This document shows, piece by piece, positions 43,022-53,391 of a DNA stretch of 64,000 bases. Within the stretch, counting starts at the first letter, position 1, and every line of letters starts with the position of its first letter. Both the position numbers and the translations under genes were made by a program. The notes below the pieces were generated by a model. That model did not search any database. It worked only from the letters and a program-made list of their open reading frames with translations, and was not told where the DNA came from. The DNA is from Prochlorococcus marinus XMU1412. GTDB lineage: Bacteria; Cyanobacteriota; Cyanobacteriia; PCC-6307; Cyanobiaceae. The stretch lies in the NCBI RefSeq assembly GCF_017696315.1, contig NZ_JAAORJ010000002.1:186001-250000 (forward strand), written 5' to 3'.

Positions 43022-44809
43022 CTATTGATTTTCATTTAGTAAATTTAATATATAATTTTCATCTTGAGTATTTATAAAATCTCCGAAATCCAAATCTAAA
43101 TTACTCTTCCAATTATCAAATAATGGTTGAAGAGTTTTTTCTAAATCGTTAAGTTCCATTCTTTGTAAAAATGGTTTAGCAAGCCTTTGTAGATTTTTAC
43201 TTCCTCCCAACCATAATTGGTATTTGTTTTGCCCACTTCCAACAAGTGCTAATTCGGCCATATAAGGCCTGGTACATCCATTCGGACATCCTGTCATTCT
43301 GAATAATATTGTCTTTTGTATTTTTAGTTCTAATAGTAAATTTTCAATCCTTTTTAATACATCAGGTAATATTCTTTCAGCTTCAGTCATTGCAAGACCA
43401 CAAAGTGGTAAAGCAGGACAAGCTAAAGCGTGTCTTTGTATTTCATTAATGTTTTCTAAATTATCGTATCCAATTTTTGATAGAGATTTTTGAATTTCAC
43501 CTTTGTTTTTATTGGCGATATTACAAAGTAAAATATCTTGATTTGGTGTGAGCCTTAAATCTAAATTATATTTTTTAACAATACTTGTGATGGTATTCTT
43601 CTTATCTCCAGATAATCGCCCTGATAATAATGGTAAACCTACGAAATGGGAGGTTTTATTTTGTTTATGCCAACCTAGGTAATCAATAAGAGCCTTATCA
43701 GGTTCTTTTCTAATTTTTTTAATTTCTTTTTTGAAATACTTATCAGAAAGTATCTTTTTGAACCATTTAATACCTTTCCTATGAAGAAGATACTTCATTC
43801 TTGAATTTTTTCTTGATTTTCTATCACCATAATCTCTTTGAATAGCCACAATGCTTTGTATTAATTCATAAACATCAGGTTCTTCAACATATCCAAGTGG
43901 ATCTGCAATTCTGGCAAAGGTCTCTTCATTATTATGTGTGCGGCCCATACCACCTCCAACATAGAAGTTGCACCCTTCTAACTTTCCATCTTTAGAGGTA
44001 AAGGCAACTATTCCTATGTCATTGGTAAGAAGATCAACAGAATTGTCCCCAGGAACTGTAACAGCACATTTGAATTTTCTCGGTAAATAAGTTGAACCAT
44101 AGAGAGGCTCATCTTTTATCCCACTAAAAACATTATCTTTGAATTGGAGCTTCCTAATTGCTTCAATATCTTTGTCAGGCTTTATGGTGTACTCTAAATC
44201 TCCATCAGCCCAAAGCTCTAAAAAAGTTCCCTGGCCAGCCATTGGGGTGAGGAGATCTGCAACTTTTTTTGCCAATGCTCTTGCAATATTATAGTCTGGC
44301 GAATCAAATGGAGCCGCGGGTGCCATAACGTTTCTATTTATGTCTCCACATGCAGCTAATGTGGAGCCCATTGAATTTACGATTGTTTGAATTACTTCCT
44401 TTAGGTTCTCCTTTCTAATTCCATGCATTTGAAAGGCTTGTCTTGTAGTGGCCCTTAGTGTTCCATTGCCTAGTTTGTCAGATAATTCATCTAATGCTAA
44501 AAATAATTTCCCAGGGACTTCACCGCCCGGATTTCTTAACCTAAGCATCATTTGCCAATCTTTACTTTTGCCAGGCCTTCTATTTTCTCTGTTATCTTGT
44601 TGATAGCTACCATGAAATTTTAATAACTGAACTGCATCATTGGTAAAATGATCGCTCTCATTGACTAATTCTGTAGCTAGTGGCTCCTTAAGAAATTTGC
44701 TACTTTTTTTAAAATTTTCAAATTTAGAAACTTCTAGTCCATTTGCCAAACAAACAGTTTCTTCCTTGGCAGGATCTTTTTTCTTTTTTACTTTCTCAAC
44801 CTTGATCAA
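43022..44809 (-). CDS. sir: Ferredoxin-sulfite reductase
   Basis: The 595-aa siroheme/4Fe-4S enzyme has the four ligand cysteines Cys464, Cys470, Cys508 and Cys512 (C-P-A-L-P-L-C and G-C-P-N-G-C). The duplicated ferredoxin-like domains are recognisable (L-R-A-T-T-R-Q-A-F-Q, N-F-Y-V-G-G-G-M-G-R). It reduces sulfite to sulfide with six electrons from ferredoxin in assimilatory sulfur metabolism. A nitrite reductase is related, but length and motif context favour sulfite reductase. It is divergent from glyS. Confidence 0.92.
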   Translation of the reverse strand: MIKVEKVKKKKDPAKEETVCLANGLEVSKFENFKKSSKFLKEPLATELVNESDHFTNDAVQLLKFHGSYQQDNRENRRPGKSKDWQMMLRLRNPGGEVPGKLFLALDELSDKLGNGTLRATTRQAFQMHGIRKENLKEVIQTIVNSMGSTLAACGDINRNVMAPAAPFDSPDYNIARALAKKVADLLTPMAGQGTFLELWADGDLEYTIKPDKDIEAIRKLQFKDNVFSGIKDEPLYGSTYLPRKFKCAVTVPGDNSVDLLTNDIGIVAFTSKDGKLEGCNFYVGGGMGRTHNNEETFARIADPLGYVEEPDVYELIQSIVAIQRDYGDRKSRKNSRMKYLLHRKGIKWFKKILSDKYFKKEIKKIRKEPDKALIDYLGWHKQNKTSHFVGLPLLSGRLSGDKKNTITSIVKKYNLDLRLTPNQDILLCNIANKNKGEIQKSLSKIGYDNLENINEIQRHALACPALPLCGLAMTEAERILPDVLKRIENLLLELKIQKTILFRMTGCPNGCTRPYMAELALVGSGQNKYQLWLGGSKNLQRLAKPFLQRMELNDLEKTLQPLFDNWKSNLDLDFGDFINTQDENYILNLLNENQ

Positions 44810-44896
44810 AGGACCAAAAAATATCTCTTTTTATACATTAGCGAAAAGCTTATTTAACTGGTAGTAAATTATAGTAAGTAAAGTCATATTTTTTTC

Positions 44897-47059
44897 TTGT
44901 CTAAATATTTACTTGAGATAGGAACAGAGGAGTTGCCCGCAAAATTTTCTCATTCTGTTCTAGAGCAATTTAAAACTCTAATAGAATTTGAATTGGATAA
45001 AAAGTTAATCAAATTCGAACATATAGTTGTTACATCCACACCAAGGAGGATAATTCTACTTATCGAAGGTTTAGTTGATTATGCAGAAGATAAGATAATA
45101 GAAAGAAAAGGGCCTAAAGCAAATTCAGCTTATTTAAATGGATGCCCTACTAATGCTGCTTTAGGATTTGCTAATAGCTTAGATATAGATGTAGGCGAAC
45201 TAGAAATAAAAAGTACAGAAAAGGGTGATTTTGTATTTGGAAAGAAAATTGAGAAAGGACAATCAACAAGAATTTCTTTGTATTCGATTATCCCAAAATT
45301 AATAAAGAGTCTTCAAGGCCCTCGATTTATGAAATGGGGTGCTGGGAATATAAAATTTTCAAGACCTATTAGATGGATTGCCTCTATTTATAATGATGAA
45401 ATTCTTGATTTTGAATTTGATGAATGTGATCCAAAAATTCAAATAAGTAATAAATCAAAAAGTCATAGATTAATAAATGAAGTTTTAGAAGTTCAGAATC
45501 CTGATGATTTTTTTGAATTATTGAAACGAAATAGAGTAATAGCTATTCGAAAAGAAAGAAAAGAAAAAATTGAAAGTTTAATAAATCAGGCATCTAAATC
45601 TTTAAATCTGAAACCAGACCTTTCAGAAGGATTACTAAATGAACTAACTGATTTAGTTGAATGGCCAGACTTAATTATTGGCAAATTTAGTGAGGAATTT
45701 CTTGATCTTCCGGTTGAAGTTCTCTCAACAGTCATGAAAAATCATCAGAGATACGTTCCTCTTTTATTGAAAAATAAAAGTTTTTCTAAACTAGATTTAA
45801 GCTCTGAAAAAAATATTAGTACAACTTTTTGCGTTATTTCAAATGGTCTTGAAGAATCAAATAATAATATTACTAAAGGTAATGAGAAAGTATTAAGGGC
45901 AAGGTTTTCAGATGCAAAGTTTTTCGTAGAAAGTGACAAAAAAGTTGCTTCAATCGAAAGAAATGAAAAGCTTAAATCTGTTTCATATTTGAAAGGACTT
46001 GGAAATATATTCCAGAGGGTAGAAAGAATAGAGGAAGTTACTAAAAAAATTCTTAAATTTTTAAATGATAGGTCTTTAGAAGAAAAAAAAATAATAGAGG
46101 CTGCTAAATACTGTAAAAACGACTTATGTAGCGAAATTGTTTTCGAATTCCCTGAGCTGCAAGGAATAATGGGTGGTAAATATCTTAAATATGAGGGATT
46201 TAGTGAGGATGTTTGCTTGGCTGTCGCTGAACATTATTTACCTTCTTTTTATAAAGATGCGTTGCCCTCCACAAAATATGGTGCAATAGTTTCCATAGCA
46301 GATAAGGTCGAAACTTTAATAAGTATATTTATTTCTGGTAAACGTCCCAGTGGATCATCTGATCCTTATGCTTTAAGAAGAAATTTGAATGGAGTGATTA
46401 AAATAATTTGGGATTATGAAATTGATTTACCTTTAGATAAATTATTCAAAGAACTTATTGATTTTTGGAAAATCTTATTTCCGAATTTAAACTTCTCAAG
46501 AGAAAAAGTATTTTATGATTTAAATGAATTTTTAGTTCAAAGAATTGTTAGTCATCTAGAAGAAATATCACTAAGTAAAGAATTAATAAAGGCCGTTTGC
46601 TCTTCTGATGAATTACCTCAAAAAAGAGTAATGAATATTGTTGATCTTAAAAATAGGATTAATTCCATTATCAATTTTAACGAAAAGGATAATTTTGTTG
46701 AAATCCAAAAGGTGATTACTAGGGTAAGCAAATTAGCAAATAATAGTGATCTTTCAAGAGAGGTTCTCTCAACAAAAGATTATGTAAACACAAAACTTTT
46801 TGAAAAAGATTGTGAATTCAAAGTTTTTGAATTTATTAAAGAATTAGAAAAACTCTTTTCTAAAGGCTATTGCAATTATTTGGAACTTCTAAATTTGTTT
46901 GAGATTAATGTAAACACTATCGAGGATTTATTTGATAATGAAAAGGGAGTCCTAATAATGTCAGAGGATTTAAAAATAAGAAACAATAGACTCAATTTGT
47001 TGAGCTTAATTAGAAATTATTCTCTAAAAATAGCCGACTTTACACTTTTGAACTCTTAA
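44897..47059 (+). CDS. glyS: Glycine-tRNA ligase beta subunit
   Basis: The 720-aa protein begins (from a TTG) with S-K-Y-L-L-E-I-G-T-E-E-L-P-A-K, the standard GlyS start. It contains an HD-like region (D-A-L-P-S-T-K-Y-G, S-G-S-S-D-P-Y-A-L-R-R) and a C-terminal anticodon-binding-like domain. It works with GlyQ (alpha) as an alpha2-beta2 enzyme; glyQ is not in the window. Its 3' end overlaps the convergent chlP gene by 20 bases. Confidence 0.96.
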   Translation: MSKYLLEIGTEELPAKFSHSVLEQFKTLIEFELDKKLIKFEHIVVTSTPRRIILLIEGLVDYAEDKIIERKGPKANSAYLNGCPTNAALGFANSLDIDVGELEIKSTEKGDFVFGKKIEKGQSTRISLYSIIPKLIKSLQGPRFMKWGAGNIKFSRPIRWIASIYNDEILDFEFDECDPKIQISNKSKSHRLINEVLEVQNPDDFFELLKRNRVIAIRKERKEKIESLINQASKSLNLKPDLSEGLLNELTDLVEWPDLIIGKFSEEFLDLPVEVLSTVMKNHQRYVPLLLKNKSFSKLDLSSEKNISTTFCVISNGLEESNNNITKGNEKVLRARFSDAKFFVESDKKVASIERNEKLKSVSYLKGLGNIFQRVERIEEVTKKILKFLNDRSLEEKKIIEAAKYCKNDLCSEIVFEFPELQGIMGGKYLKYEGFSEDVCLAVAEHYLPSFYKDALPSTKYGAIVSIADKVETLISIFISGKRPSGSSDPYALRRNLNGVIKIIWDYEIDLPLDKLFKELIDFWKILFPNLNFSREKVFYDLNEFLVQRIVSHLEEISLSKELIKAVCSSDELPQKRVMNIVDLKNRINSIINFNEKDNFVEIQKVITRVSKLANNSDLSREVLSTKDYVNTKLFEKDCEFKVFEFIKELEKLFSKGYCNYLELLNLFEINVNTIEDLFDNEKGVLIMSEDLKIRNNRLNLLSLIRNYSLKIADFTLLNS

Positions 47060-48380
47060 CTTTAATGCCTCCCTTTATTGAATAATTTTCTAGCATTTTT
47101 TCTACTTCTTTATTTTCCCTAACAGCACTATCAACGGGTTTATATTTTAGAGGCGCTAGGGCTTTCCCTCTTAAAATCGAACCAAGTGTAAGCATTGTAA
47201 TTTTAAGTTGTTGTAATGGTTTCATGGAGACAACTTTTTTGTATAAGTAACTATCAAAAGTAAGTCTTTGTACATCCATGTCATCACACATCTCAACAAA
47301 GGCTTCTCTAGCAGAATCATTTCTGTAGAAAATATTTTGAAGGATTTCTAGCACCTTATAAGTTGTGCCATATTTTTTATCCCATTTTTTAAGATAGTTT
47401 TTTAAATCTTTTTCTGATGGAATTACTTGGCCTTTTTTTGATGCTTCAACAATTTCTTCAGCACACATTCTTCCGCTTTTTGCAGCAAAATAAATACCCT
47501 CTCCAGAACTTTTTGTAACATAACCAGCTGCATCACCAACCAATGCCATTCTCCCAACTACCCTTCTTGGCCTTGGATGCTCAGGAATAGGGTGAGCTTC
47601 TACTTTTATTACTTCACCATTAACAAGTCTTTTCTTTGCCCTATTTCTTACACCCTCTTGAAGTCCTTTAATTAATGACTGATTCTTTTGCATGGTTCCA
47701 GTGCCCACAGCAACATGATCATATTTTGGAAATACCCACCCATAAAAATCAGGAGAAACATCAGTTCCAACATACATTTCAGCAAGATCTTCGTAGTAAC
47801 TCATTTCTTCTTTAGGCAATTTAATTCTTTCCTGAAATGCTATAGCAACTTTGTAATCACCTGCATCCATGGCTTTTGCTACTCTGCTATTGGCTCCATC
47901 AGCTCCGATCAAAAGGTCAACAGTAAGCTCTTTGAGTTCCCCCTTTTTATCTCCATTCGTAAAATCTGAGTAGGAAAGCTTATATGGCCCTTGATTATTA
48001 TCGCCAGTATCAATAGAAGTAACTAATCCATTTATTAATGTAGCACCAAGATCTGATGCTCTGTTGCGCATAAAGGCATCCATAACTTCTCTTCTACACA
48101 TTCCAATAAACTCATTATCACTTTTTCCATAAACTCTATCTAAACTTATATCTACTTCTCTATTTGATGGAGATATCATTCTCATATGCCTTACTTTTCT
48201 ATCAATAATTGACTCAGGCAAATCAAATTCTTCGACCATGCAAAGTGGAATTGCTCCTCCACATGGTTTCGCATTATCTAATTTTCTCTCGAAGAGCCAA
48301 GTTTTTATTCCAGCTTTAGCAAGTATTTCTGCCGCGCATGAACCACTTGGACCTCCACCAATAACAGCTACCCTCAACAT
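47040..48380 (-). CDS. chlP: Geranylgeranyl reductase ChlP
   Basis: The 446-aa flavoprotein starts with the FAD-binding Rossmann motif V-I-G-G-G-P-S-G-S-C-A-A-E and has the second motif L-I-G-A-D-G-A-N-S-R and G-D-A-A-G-Y-V. It reduces the geranylgeranyl chain of chlorophyll (and of tocopherol and phylloquinone precursors) to phytyl. It is essential for mature chlorophyll in the thylakoid. Its end overlaps glyS by 20 bases. Confidence 0.96.
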   Translation of the reverse strand: MLRVAVIGGGPSGSCAAEILAKAGIKTWLFERKLDNAKPCGGAIPLCMVEEFDLPESIIDRKVRHMRMISPSNREVDISLDRVYGKSDNEFIGMCRREVMDAFMRNRASDLGATLINGLVTSIDTGDNNQGPYKLSYSDFTNGDKKGELKELTVDLLIGADGANSRVAKAMDAGDYKVAIAFQERIKLPKEEMSYYEDLAEMYVGTDVSPDFYGWVFPKYDHVAVGTGTMQKNQSLIKGLQEGVRNRAKKRLVNGEVIKVEAHPIPEHPRPRRVVGRMALVGDAAGYVTKSSGEGIYFAAKSGRMCAEEIVEASKKGQVIPSEKDLKNYLKKWDKKYGTTYKVLEILQNIFYRNDSAREAFVEMCDDMDVQRLTFDSYLYKKVVSMKPLQQLKITMLTLGSILRGKALAPLKYKPVDSAVRENKEVEKMLENYSIKGGIKVKSSKV

Positions 48381-48492
48381 ATGAAAAAAAATATTACTGT
48401 ATATAAAAACTACATCTTTTTTGCTTATAAAAGTGCATTTCTTAAAATAATAGTTAATATCGAAATATCTTTTCCAAATTCACTTCTAAATA

Positions 48493-49206
48493 TTGGAACT
48501 AAACAAAGATATCGATCAATTTGATATACCACTTGCCAAAAGAACTTACCTAAATAATCCAAATTCAACATTATTAAAAAAACTATTAATATTTTCTCCA
48601 TTTCTTTTTCTTATCTTTTCTGTCGCTGCTTTGCGATTAATTAAAAATATAGAAATAGGATCACTTGATAATCTCAATTTTCAGGCTCAGATAAATCACG
48701 ACCATAGAATTTTAGGTCATTTACCCTATGCGGAAATTTCTAAGGAGAAATTAGTTTTAATTGAGCCTAATATTGAAGTTCATATGGATATGCGCGATTC
48801 TCTACTAAGGATGAGAGAAGAAGCCAAAAAGGATGGGATATATTTAGTCTTCTTGAGTGGTTATAGATCAATAAATTTGCAAAACGATATCTTTTATTCT
48901 TTAAAATCTATTAGAAATCAAGAAGCGGCAGAAAGAGCTAGAGTTTCAGCCCCTCCAGGGTATTCCGAACATAGTACAGGTTTCGCAATCGATATTGGTG
49001 ATGCTACTCAAAGAGAGACAGACTTTGAAACCGACTTCGAAAATACTGACGCCTTCAGATGGTTAATAAAAAATGCAGCTAAGTTTCACTTTAAGTTATC
49101 GTTCACCAAAGATAATAAATATATAGATTACGAACCCTGGCATTGGAGATATGAGGGGTCAATTGAAGCATTAAAAGTTTTTGAAAGCTCAAATAGAAAA
49201 TTATAA
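48493..49206 (+). CDS. D-alanyl-D-alanine carboxypeptidase (VanY-like, M15B)
   Basis: The 237-aa protein has an N-terminal membrane anchor (about residues 30-48). Its extracytoplasmic M15 domain carries S-G-Y-R-S, the zinc motif S-E-H-S-T-G-F-A-I-D (about 157-166) and the C-terminal E-P-W-H-W-R-Y. It should trim peptidoglycan stem peptides at the cell surface. The start is a TTG at 48493. It is divergent from chlP. Confidence 0.9.
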   Translation: MELNKDIDQFDIPLAKRTYLNNPNSTLLKKLLIFSPFLFLIFSVAALRLIKNIEIGSLDNLNFQAQINHDHRILGHLPYAEISKEKLVLIEPNIEVHMDMRDSLLRMREEAKKDGIYLVFLSGYRSINLQNDIFYSLKSIRNQEAAERARVSAPPGYSEHSTGFAIDIGDATQRETDFETDFENTDAFRWLIKNAAKFHFKLSFTKDNKYIDYEPWHWRYEGSIEALKVFESSNRKL

Positions 49207-49334
49207 ATCTAATTGATTAATTTAATTATTCAATAAATTATATTTTTCAAAGTCTTAAAGAGAAAATTCTCATAATAAGCATACTTTGAGTTAGCCTTAA
49301 TAAAGTTAATCTAATATTTGTATAAATTCTATAA

Positions 49335-51131
49335 ATGTCATCTTCGATAAAAGAAATTAGAAATGTTGCAATTATTGCTCACGTAGATCATGGGAAGACA
49401 ACTCTTGTAGATGCATTGTTATCTCAATCAGGAATATTTAGAGACAATGAAGTTATTCCTACATGTGTAATGGATTCAAATGATCTTGAAAGAGAAAGGG
49501 GGATAACAATTCTCTCAAAAAATACTGCAGTTAACTACAAAGATACCAGAATTAATATTATAGATACACCTGGACATGCCGATTTTGGAGGAGAAGTTGA
49601 AAGGGTTTTGGGAATGGTTGATGGTTGCCTGCTTATTGTTGATGCAAATGAGGGACCTATGCCTCAAACAAGATTTGTTTTAAAAAAAGCATTAGAAAAA
49701 GGACTTAGGCCTATAGTCTTTGTAAATAAAATTGATAGACCACGAGTAGTACCAGAAATAGCAATTGATAAGGTCCTTGATTTGTTTTTGGAGTTAGGTG
49801 CTGATGATGATCAATGTGATTTCCCTTATCTTTTTGGGAGTGGCTTATCTGGTTTCGCAAAAGAAGAGATGGAATCTAATAGTGACAATATGATGCCTCT
49901 TTTTGAAGCTATTATTAGACACGTTCCTCCTCCAGTAGGTGATTCTAATAAGCCTCTTCAGCTACAAATAACTACTTTGGACTATTCTGATTTCTTAGGC
50001 AGAATAGTAATTGGGAAGATCCATAATGGAACTATAAAAAATGGCCAACAGGCTAGTTTAATTAAAGAAAACGGAAAAACTATTAAAGGTAAGGTTAGTA
50101 AGCTTTTAGGATTTGAAGGCTTACAAAGAATTGATATAAATGAAGCATTTGCAGGTGATATTGTTGCTGTTTCTGGTTTCGATGACGTCAATATTGGTGA
50201 GACCATAGCATGTCCCGATTCTCCTCATCCTCTTCCATTAATCAAAGTTGATGAACCTACCTTAAATATGACTTTTGTTGTCAATGATTCACCATTCGCG
50301 GGTAAGGAAGGGAAATTTGTTACCAGTAGACAATTAAAAAATAGATTGGAGAGGGAACTTCTAACAAATGTTGCCCTAAGAGTAGAAGAAACTGATTCTC
50401 CTGACAGGTTCTCAGTTTCAGGAAGAGGAGAATTACATCTAGGGATATTGATTGAAACTATGAGAAGAGAGGGTTTTGAGTTTCAAATCTCACAACCTCA
50501 AGTAATTTTCAGAGAAATTGATAATGTTGAATGTGAGCCTATAGAGACTTTGGTTTTAGATGTACCTGAAGTATCTGTTGGTTCTTGCATCGAAAAACTT
50601 GGATCTAGAAAGGCAGAGATGAAAAACATGCAGACAAGTTCTGATGGTAGAACTCAATTAGAATTTCTAGTACCATCAAGAGGATTAATTGGATTTCGCG
50701 GGGAGTTTGTAAGGATCACCAGAGGTGAAGGTATCATGAGCCATTCGTTTTATGAATATAAACCTAAAACAGGAGACTTTGAAACCAGAAGGAATGGCGT
50801 TCTTATAGCTTTTGAGGAAGGTGTAGCCACATTTTATGCTTTAAAGAATGCTGAAGATAGGGGAGTATATTTCATTAAACCTGGAGTTAAAGTTTATAAA
50901 GGAATGATAATTGGTGAGAATAATCGACCTCAAGATCTTGAGTTGAATATATGTAAAACTAAGCAGTTGACTAATATGAGATCTGCAGGGGCAGAAGAAC
51001 TTGATACTTTGCAGTCACCTGTGGATATTACCCTTGAAAGAGCGCTCGAATATATTGGTCCAGATGAAATGCTAGAGGTAACACCGGATTCAATAAGAAT
51101 GAGAAAAATAAATAAAAAGAAAAAAAATTAG
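49335..51131 (+). CDS. typA: Translational GTPase TypA/BipA
   Basis: The 598-aa GTPase has [10 protein letters not shown] (G1), the R-G-I-T-I switch, D-T-P-G-H-A-D-F (G3) and N-K-I-D-R-P (G4), followed by EF-G-like domains III and V and the TypA-specific C-terminal domain ([18 protein letters not shown]). It is an LepA/EF-G family factor for ribosome assembly and stress adaptation. The DUF309 gene follows closely. Confidence 0.96.
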   Translation: MSSSIKEIRNVAIIAHVDHGKTTLVDALLSQSGIFRDNEVIPTCVMDSNDLERERGITILSKNTAVNYKDTRINIIDTPGHADFGGEVERVLGMVDGCLLIVDANEGPMPQTRFVLKKALEKGLRPIVFVNKIDRPRVVPEIAIDKVLDLFLELGADDDQCDFPYLFGSGLSGFAKEEMESNSDNMMPLFEAIIRHVPPPVGDSNKPLQLQITTLDYSDFLGRIVIGKIHNGTIKNGQQASLIKENGKTIKGKVSKLLGFEGLQRIDINEAFAGDIVAVSGFDDVNIGETIACPDSPHPLPLIKVDEPTLNMTFVVNDSPFAGKEGKFVTSRQLKNRLERELLTNVALRVEETDSPDRFSVSGRGELHLGILIETMRREGFEFQISQPQVIFREIDNVECEPIETLVLDVPEVSVGSCIEKLGSRKAEMKNMQTSSDGRTQLEFLVPSRGLIGFRGEFVRITRGEGIMSHSFYEYKPKTGDFETRRNGVLIAFEEGVATFYALKNAEDRGVYFIKPGVKVYKGMIIGENNRPQDLELNICKTKQLTNMRSAGAEELDTLQSPVDITLERALEYIGPDEMLEVTPDSIRMRKINKKKKN

Positions 51132-51142
51132 TAATTGCTTTA

Positions 51143-51511
51143 ATGAACGAAGAAAGTGCAAAAAGTTTTCAAGATTCCCTTTTTACAGCTTTAAATCTTT
51201 TTAACAATCATGAATGGTACGAGGCTCATGATGCTTTTGAAGAAATATGGAATTCCGTAGATGGTGACGAAAGACAAGTTATCCAAGGAATTTTACAAGT
51301 ATCTGTTTCTCAGTTTCACCTAAGTAAAGGTAATTTAAATGGAGCTACTATTTTGCTTGGAGAGGGTTTAGGCAGAATAAAAACTAGAACCAAGATTGAT
51401 TTAGGGATTGATCTTGAATCCTTCTGCCAATGTTTGGAAGATTTATTAAGGAAATTACAATATAGAGAACTATTAAACGAGAACGATAAGCCTTTTTTGA
51501 AACCTCTTTGA
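51143..51511 (+). CDS. DUF309 family protein
   Basis: The 122-aa helical protein has the DUF309 motif N-H-E-W-Y-E-A-H-D-A-F-E-E-I-W and the later G-I-L-Q-V-S-V-S-Q-F-H-L-S-K-G-N. The conserved His/Glu pairs resemble a metal- or ligand-binding helical bundle. It starts 11 bases after typA and probably shares its transcript. No activity is established for the family. Confidence 0.85.
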   Translation: MNEESAKSFQDSLFTALNLFNNHEWYEAHDAFEEIWNSVDGDERQVIQGILQVSVSQFHLSKGNLNGATILLGEGLGRIKTRTKIDLGIDLESFCQCLEDLLRKLQYRELLNENDKPFLKPL

Positions 51512-51598
51512 TGAATATATCTTTATCTTCAATTAAATTACTATTATGTATTTAATTTTTTTTCAAGAAAGTGAGAAAACTAATCGATCTCAAGGAAA

Positions 51599-52327
51599 AT
51601 GAACCTAAATATTCATAATGTATCCCTTTCAATTAAAGGAAGATTAATTGTAAATGATGTTTCCATAACTGTTAATCCAGGGGAAGTTGTAGGTTTGATG
51701 GGACCTAATGGTGCTGGGAAAACTACAACTTTTAATCTTGCAGTTGGGAATATAAAACCAGATAAAGGTGAAATTTTAATGAATGGGAAAAATATAACCA
51801 ATCTTCCTCTACCAATTAGATCAAGACTTGGGTTAGGGTACTTAACTCAGGAAGCGAGTATATTTAGAGACCTCACAGTTAAGGATAATATAGATTTGGC
51901 TTTACAAAATTCATCTTATAGTAGAGCAGCTATAAGAAATAGAAGAGAACAATTAATTAATGAATTTAATTTGAATAACTTTGTAGATAATTATGGTTAT
52001 CAACTTTCAGGAGGAGAGAGGAGGAGGTGTGAAATTGCAAGGGCTCTCACTGTAGGCAGAAAAGGACCTAAATATTTGTTATTAGACGAACCTTTTGCTG
52101 GGATAGATCCTCTAGCTGTTAATGATCTAAAGAAACTAATTCTAAAATTAAGTAGTGATGGGGTGGGGATTCTCATTACAGACCATAATGTGAGGGAAAC
52201 CCTTCTAATTACTAACAAATCATATGTATTAAGTGAAGGACAAATTTTAGCTAAAGGTTCATCAAGTGAATTGGCTTATAATCCAATAGTCAAGAAGTAT
52301 TATCTAGGAGATAATTTCAAACTTTGA
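51599..52327 (+). CDS. lptB: LPS export ABC transporter ATPase LptB
   Basis: The 242-aa ATPase has Walker A G-P-N-G-A-G-K-T, Q-loop Y-L-T-Q-E, signature L-S-G-G-E-R-R-R, Walker B Y-L-L-L-D-E-P-F-A-G-I-D-P and H-loop D-H-N-V-R-E-T. The sequence L-T-Q-E-A-S-I-F-R and D-H-N-V-R-E-T is typical of LptB. It powers lipopolysaccharide transport with LptF/LptG, not encoded here. Confidence 0.93.
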   Translation: MNLNIHNVSLSIKGRLIVNDVSITVNPGEVVGLMGPNGAGKTTTFNLAVGNIKPDKGEILMNGKNITNLPLPIRSRLGLGYLTQEASIFRDLTVKDNIDLALQNSSYSRAAIRNRREQLINEFNLNNFVDNYGYQLSGGERRRCEIARALTVGRKGPKYLLLDEPFAGIDPLAVNDLKKLILKLSSDGVGILITDHNVRETLLITNKSYVLSEGQILAKGSSSELAYNPIVKKYYLGDNFKL

Positions 52328-52440
52328 AATGCTTTTTTAAAATAAATTAAAACTTTATTATTAAAAATTTACTCATATGAGAATGATTTTAATTATTATT
52401 TGGTTGTCATTAAATATTAAAACTTGAGAAATTTCTAGAA

Positions 52441-53370
52441 ATGTTACTAGATAATTTTTTTAAAAATTTAATATATGAACCGGTTTCAGTCTTAGGTCTT
52501 TTAGTTTTTTATTTATTATTAATTAACTTACCATTATCTTTGGGTGCAGTTTTTAAAAAAAAGTCTTCTGCTGCTGTAAGACTCATTACGATTTTAGTGA
52601 ACTTATTAATAACATTACAGTTACTTTTTAGGTGGTCAATTTCTGGGCACTTTCCTATCAGCAATTTGTATGAATCTCTTTATTTCCTTACTTGGGGTAT
52701 CACATTAGGTCAACTATTGGTTGAAAGAGAATACCAAGCACCAATAATTCCTTCAATTGCTATACCTATTGAGTTACTGACTGTGGCTTTTGCTTGTTTT
52801 GTTTTACCTGAGGATTTGAAATTATCATCCAATTTAGTTCCAGCTTTAAGGTCTAGTTGGTTAGTAATGCACGTTAGCGTCGTAATGCTTAGTTATGCAG
52901 CATTAATAATAGGTTCTTTACTTTCAATGTCTGTTTTGTTTATCAATAAAAATAAGCCACTTCAAATCAGAAGTAGTTCTACAGGTATAGGAGGATTTAA
53001 ACTTTCAAATAGCTATCCCGTAAATGATTTAGTTGAGCCTATTGAATTTTCTCATTCAGAAGAATTAGATACATTAAGTTATCGTTCTATATTGGTAGGT
53101 TTTGTTCTTTTGACTCTCGGTTTAATTTCAGGTGCAGTTTGGGCTAATGAGGCCTGGGGCACATGGTGGAGTTGGGATCCAAAAGAAACATGGGCATTTA
53201 TCTCATGGTTGTTTTATGCCGCTTATCTACACATGAGAATAAGCAAGGGTTGGCAAGGACGCAAACCAGCATTATTAGCATCTACAGGCTTTTTAGTTGT
53301 TTTAGTATGTTATTTAGGAGTTAATTTTTTAGGAATAGGTTTGCATAGTTATGGATGGATATTTGGGTGA
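52441..53370 (+). CDS. ccsA: Cytochrome c biogenesis protein CcsA
   Basis: The 309-aa integral membrane protein has about eight predicted transmembrane segments and the haem-handling WWD motif W-G-T-W-W-S-W-D-P-K-E-T-W (about residues 239-251), with conserved His residues in flanking helices. It is the CcsA component of system II (ResC-like) cytochrome c maturation, delivering haem to the lumen with CcsB. It attaches haem to cytochrome f and c6/c550 in the thylakoid lumen. Confidence 0.95.
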   Translation: MLLDNFFKNLIYEPVSVLGLLVFYLLLINLPLSLGAVFKKKSSAAVRLITILVNLLITLQLLFRWSISGHFPISNLYESLYFLTWGITLGQLLVEREYQAPIIPSIAIPIELLTVAFACFVLPEDLKLSSNLVPALRSSWLVMHVSVVMLSYAALIIGSLLSMSVLFINKNKPLQIRSSSTGIGGFKLSNSYPVNDLVEPIEFSHSEELDTLSYRSILVGFVLLTLGLISGAVWANEAWGTWWSWDPKETWAFISWLFYAAYLHMRISKGWQGRKPALLASTGFLVVLVCYLGVNFLGIGLHSYGWIFG

Positions 53371-53391
53371 TTTCTTAATCATCCAGAATAT

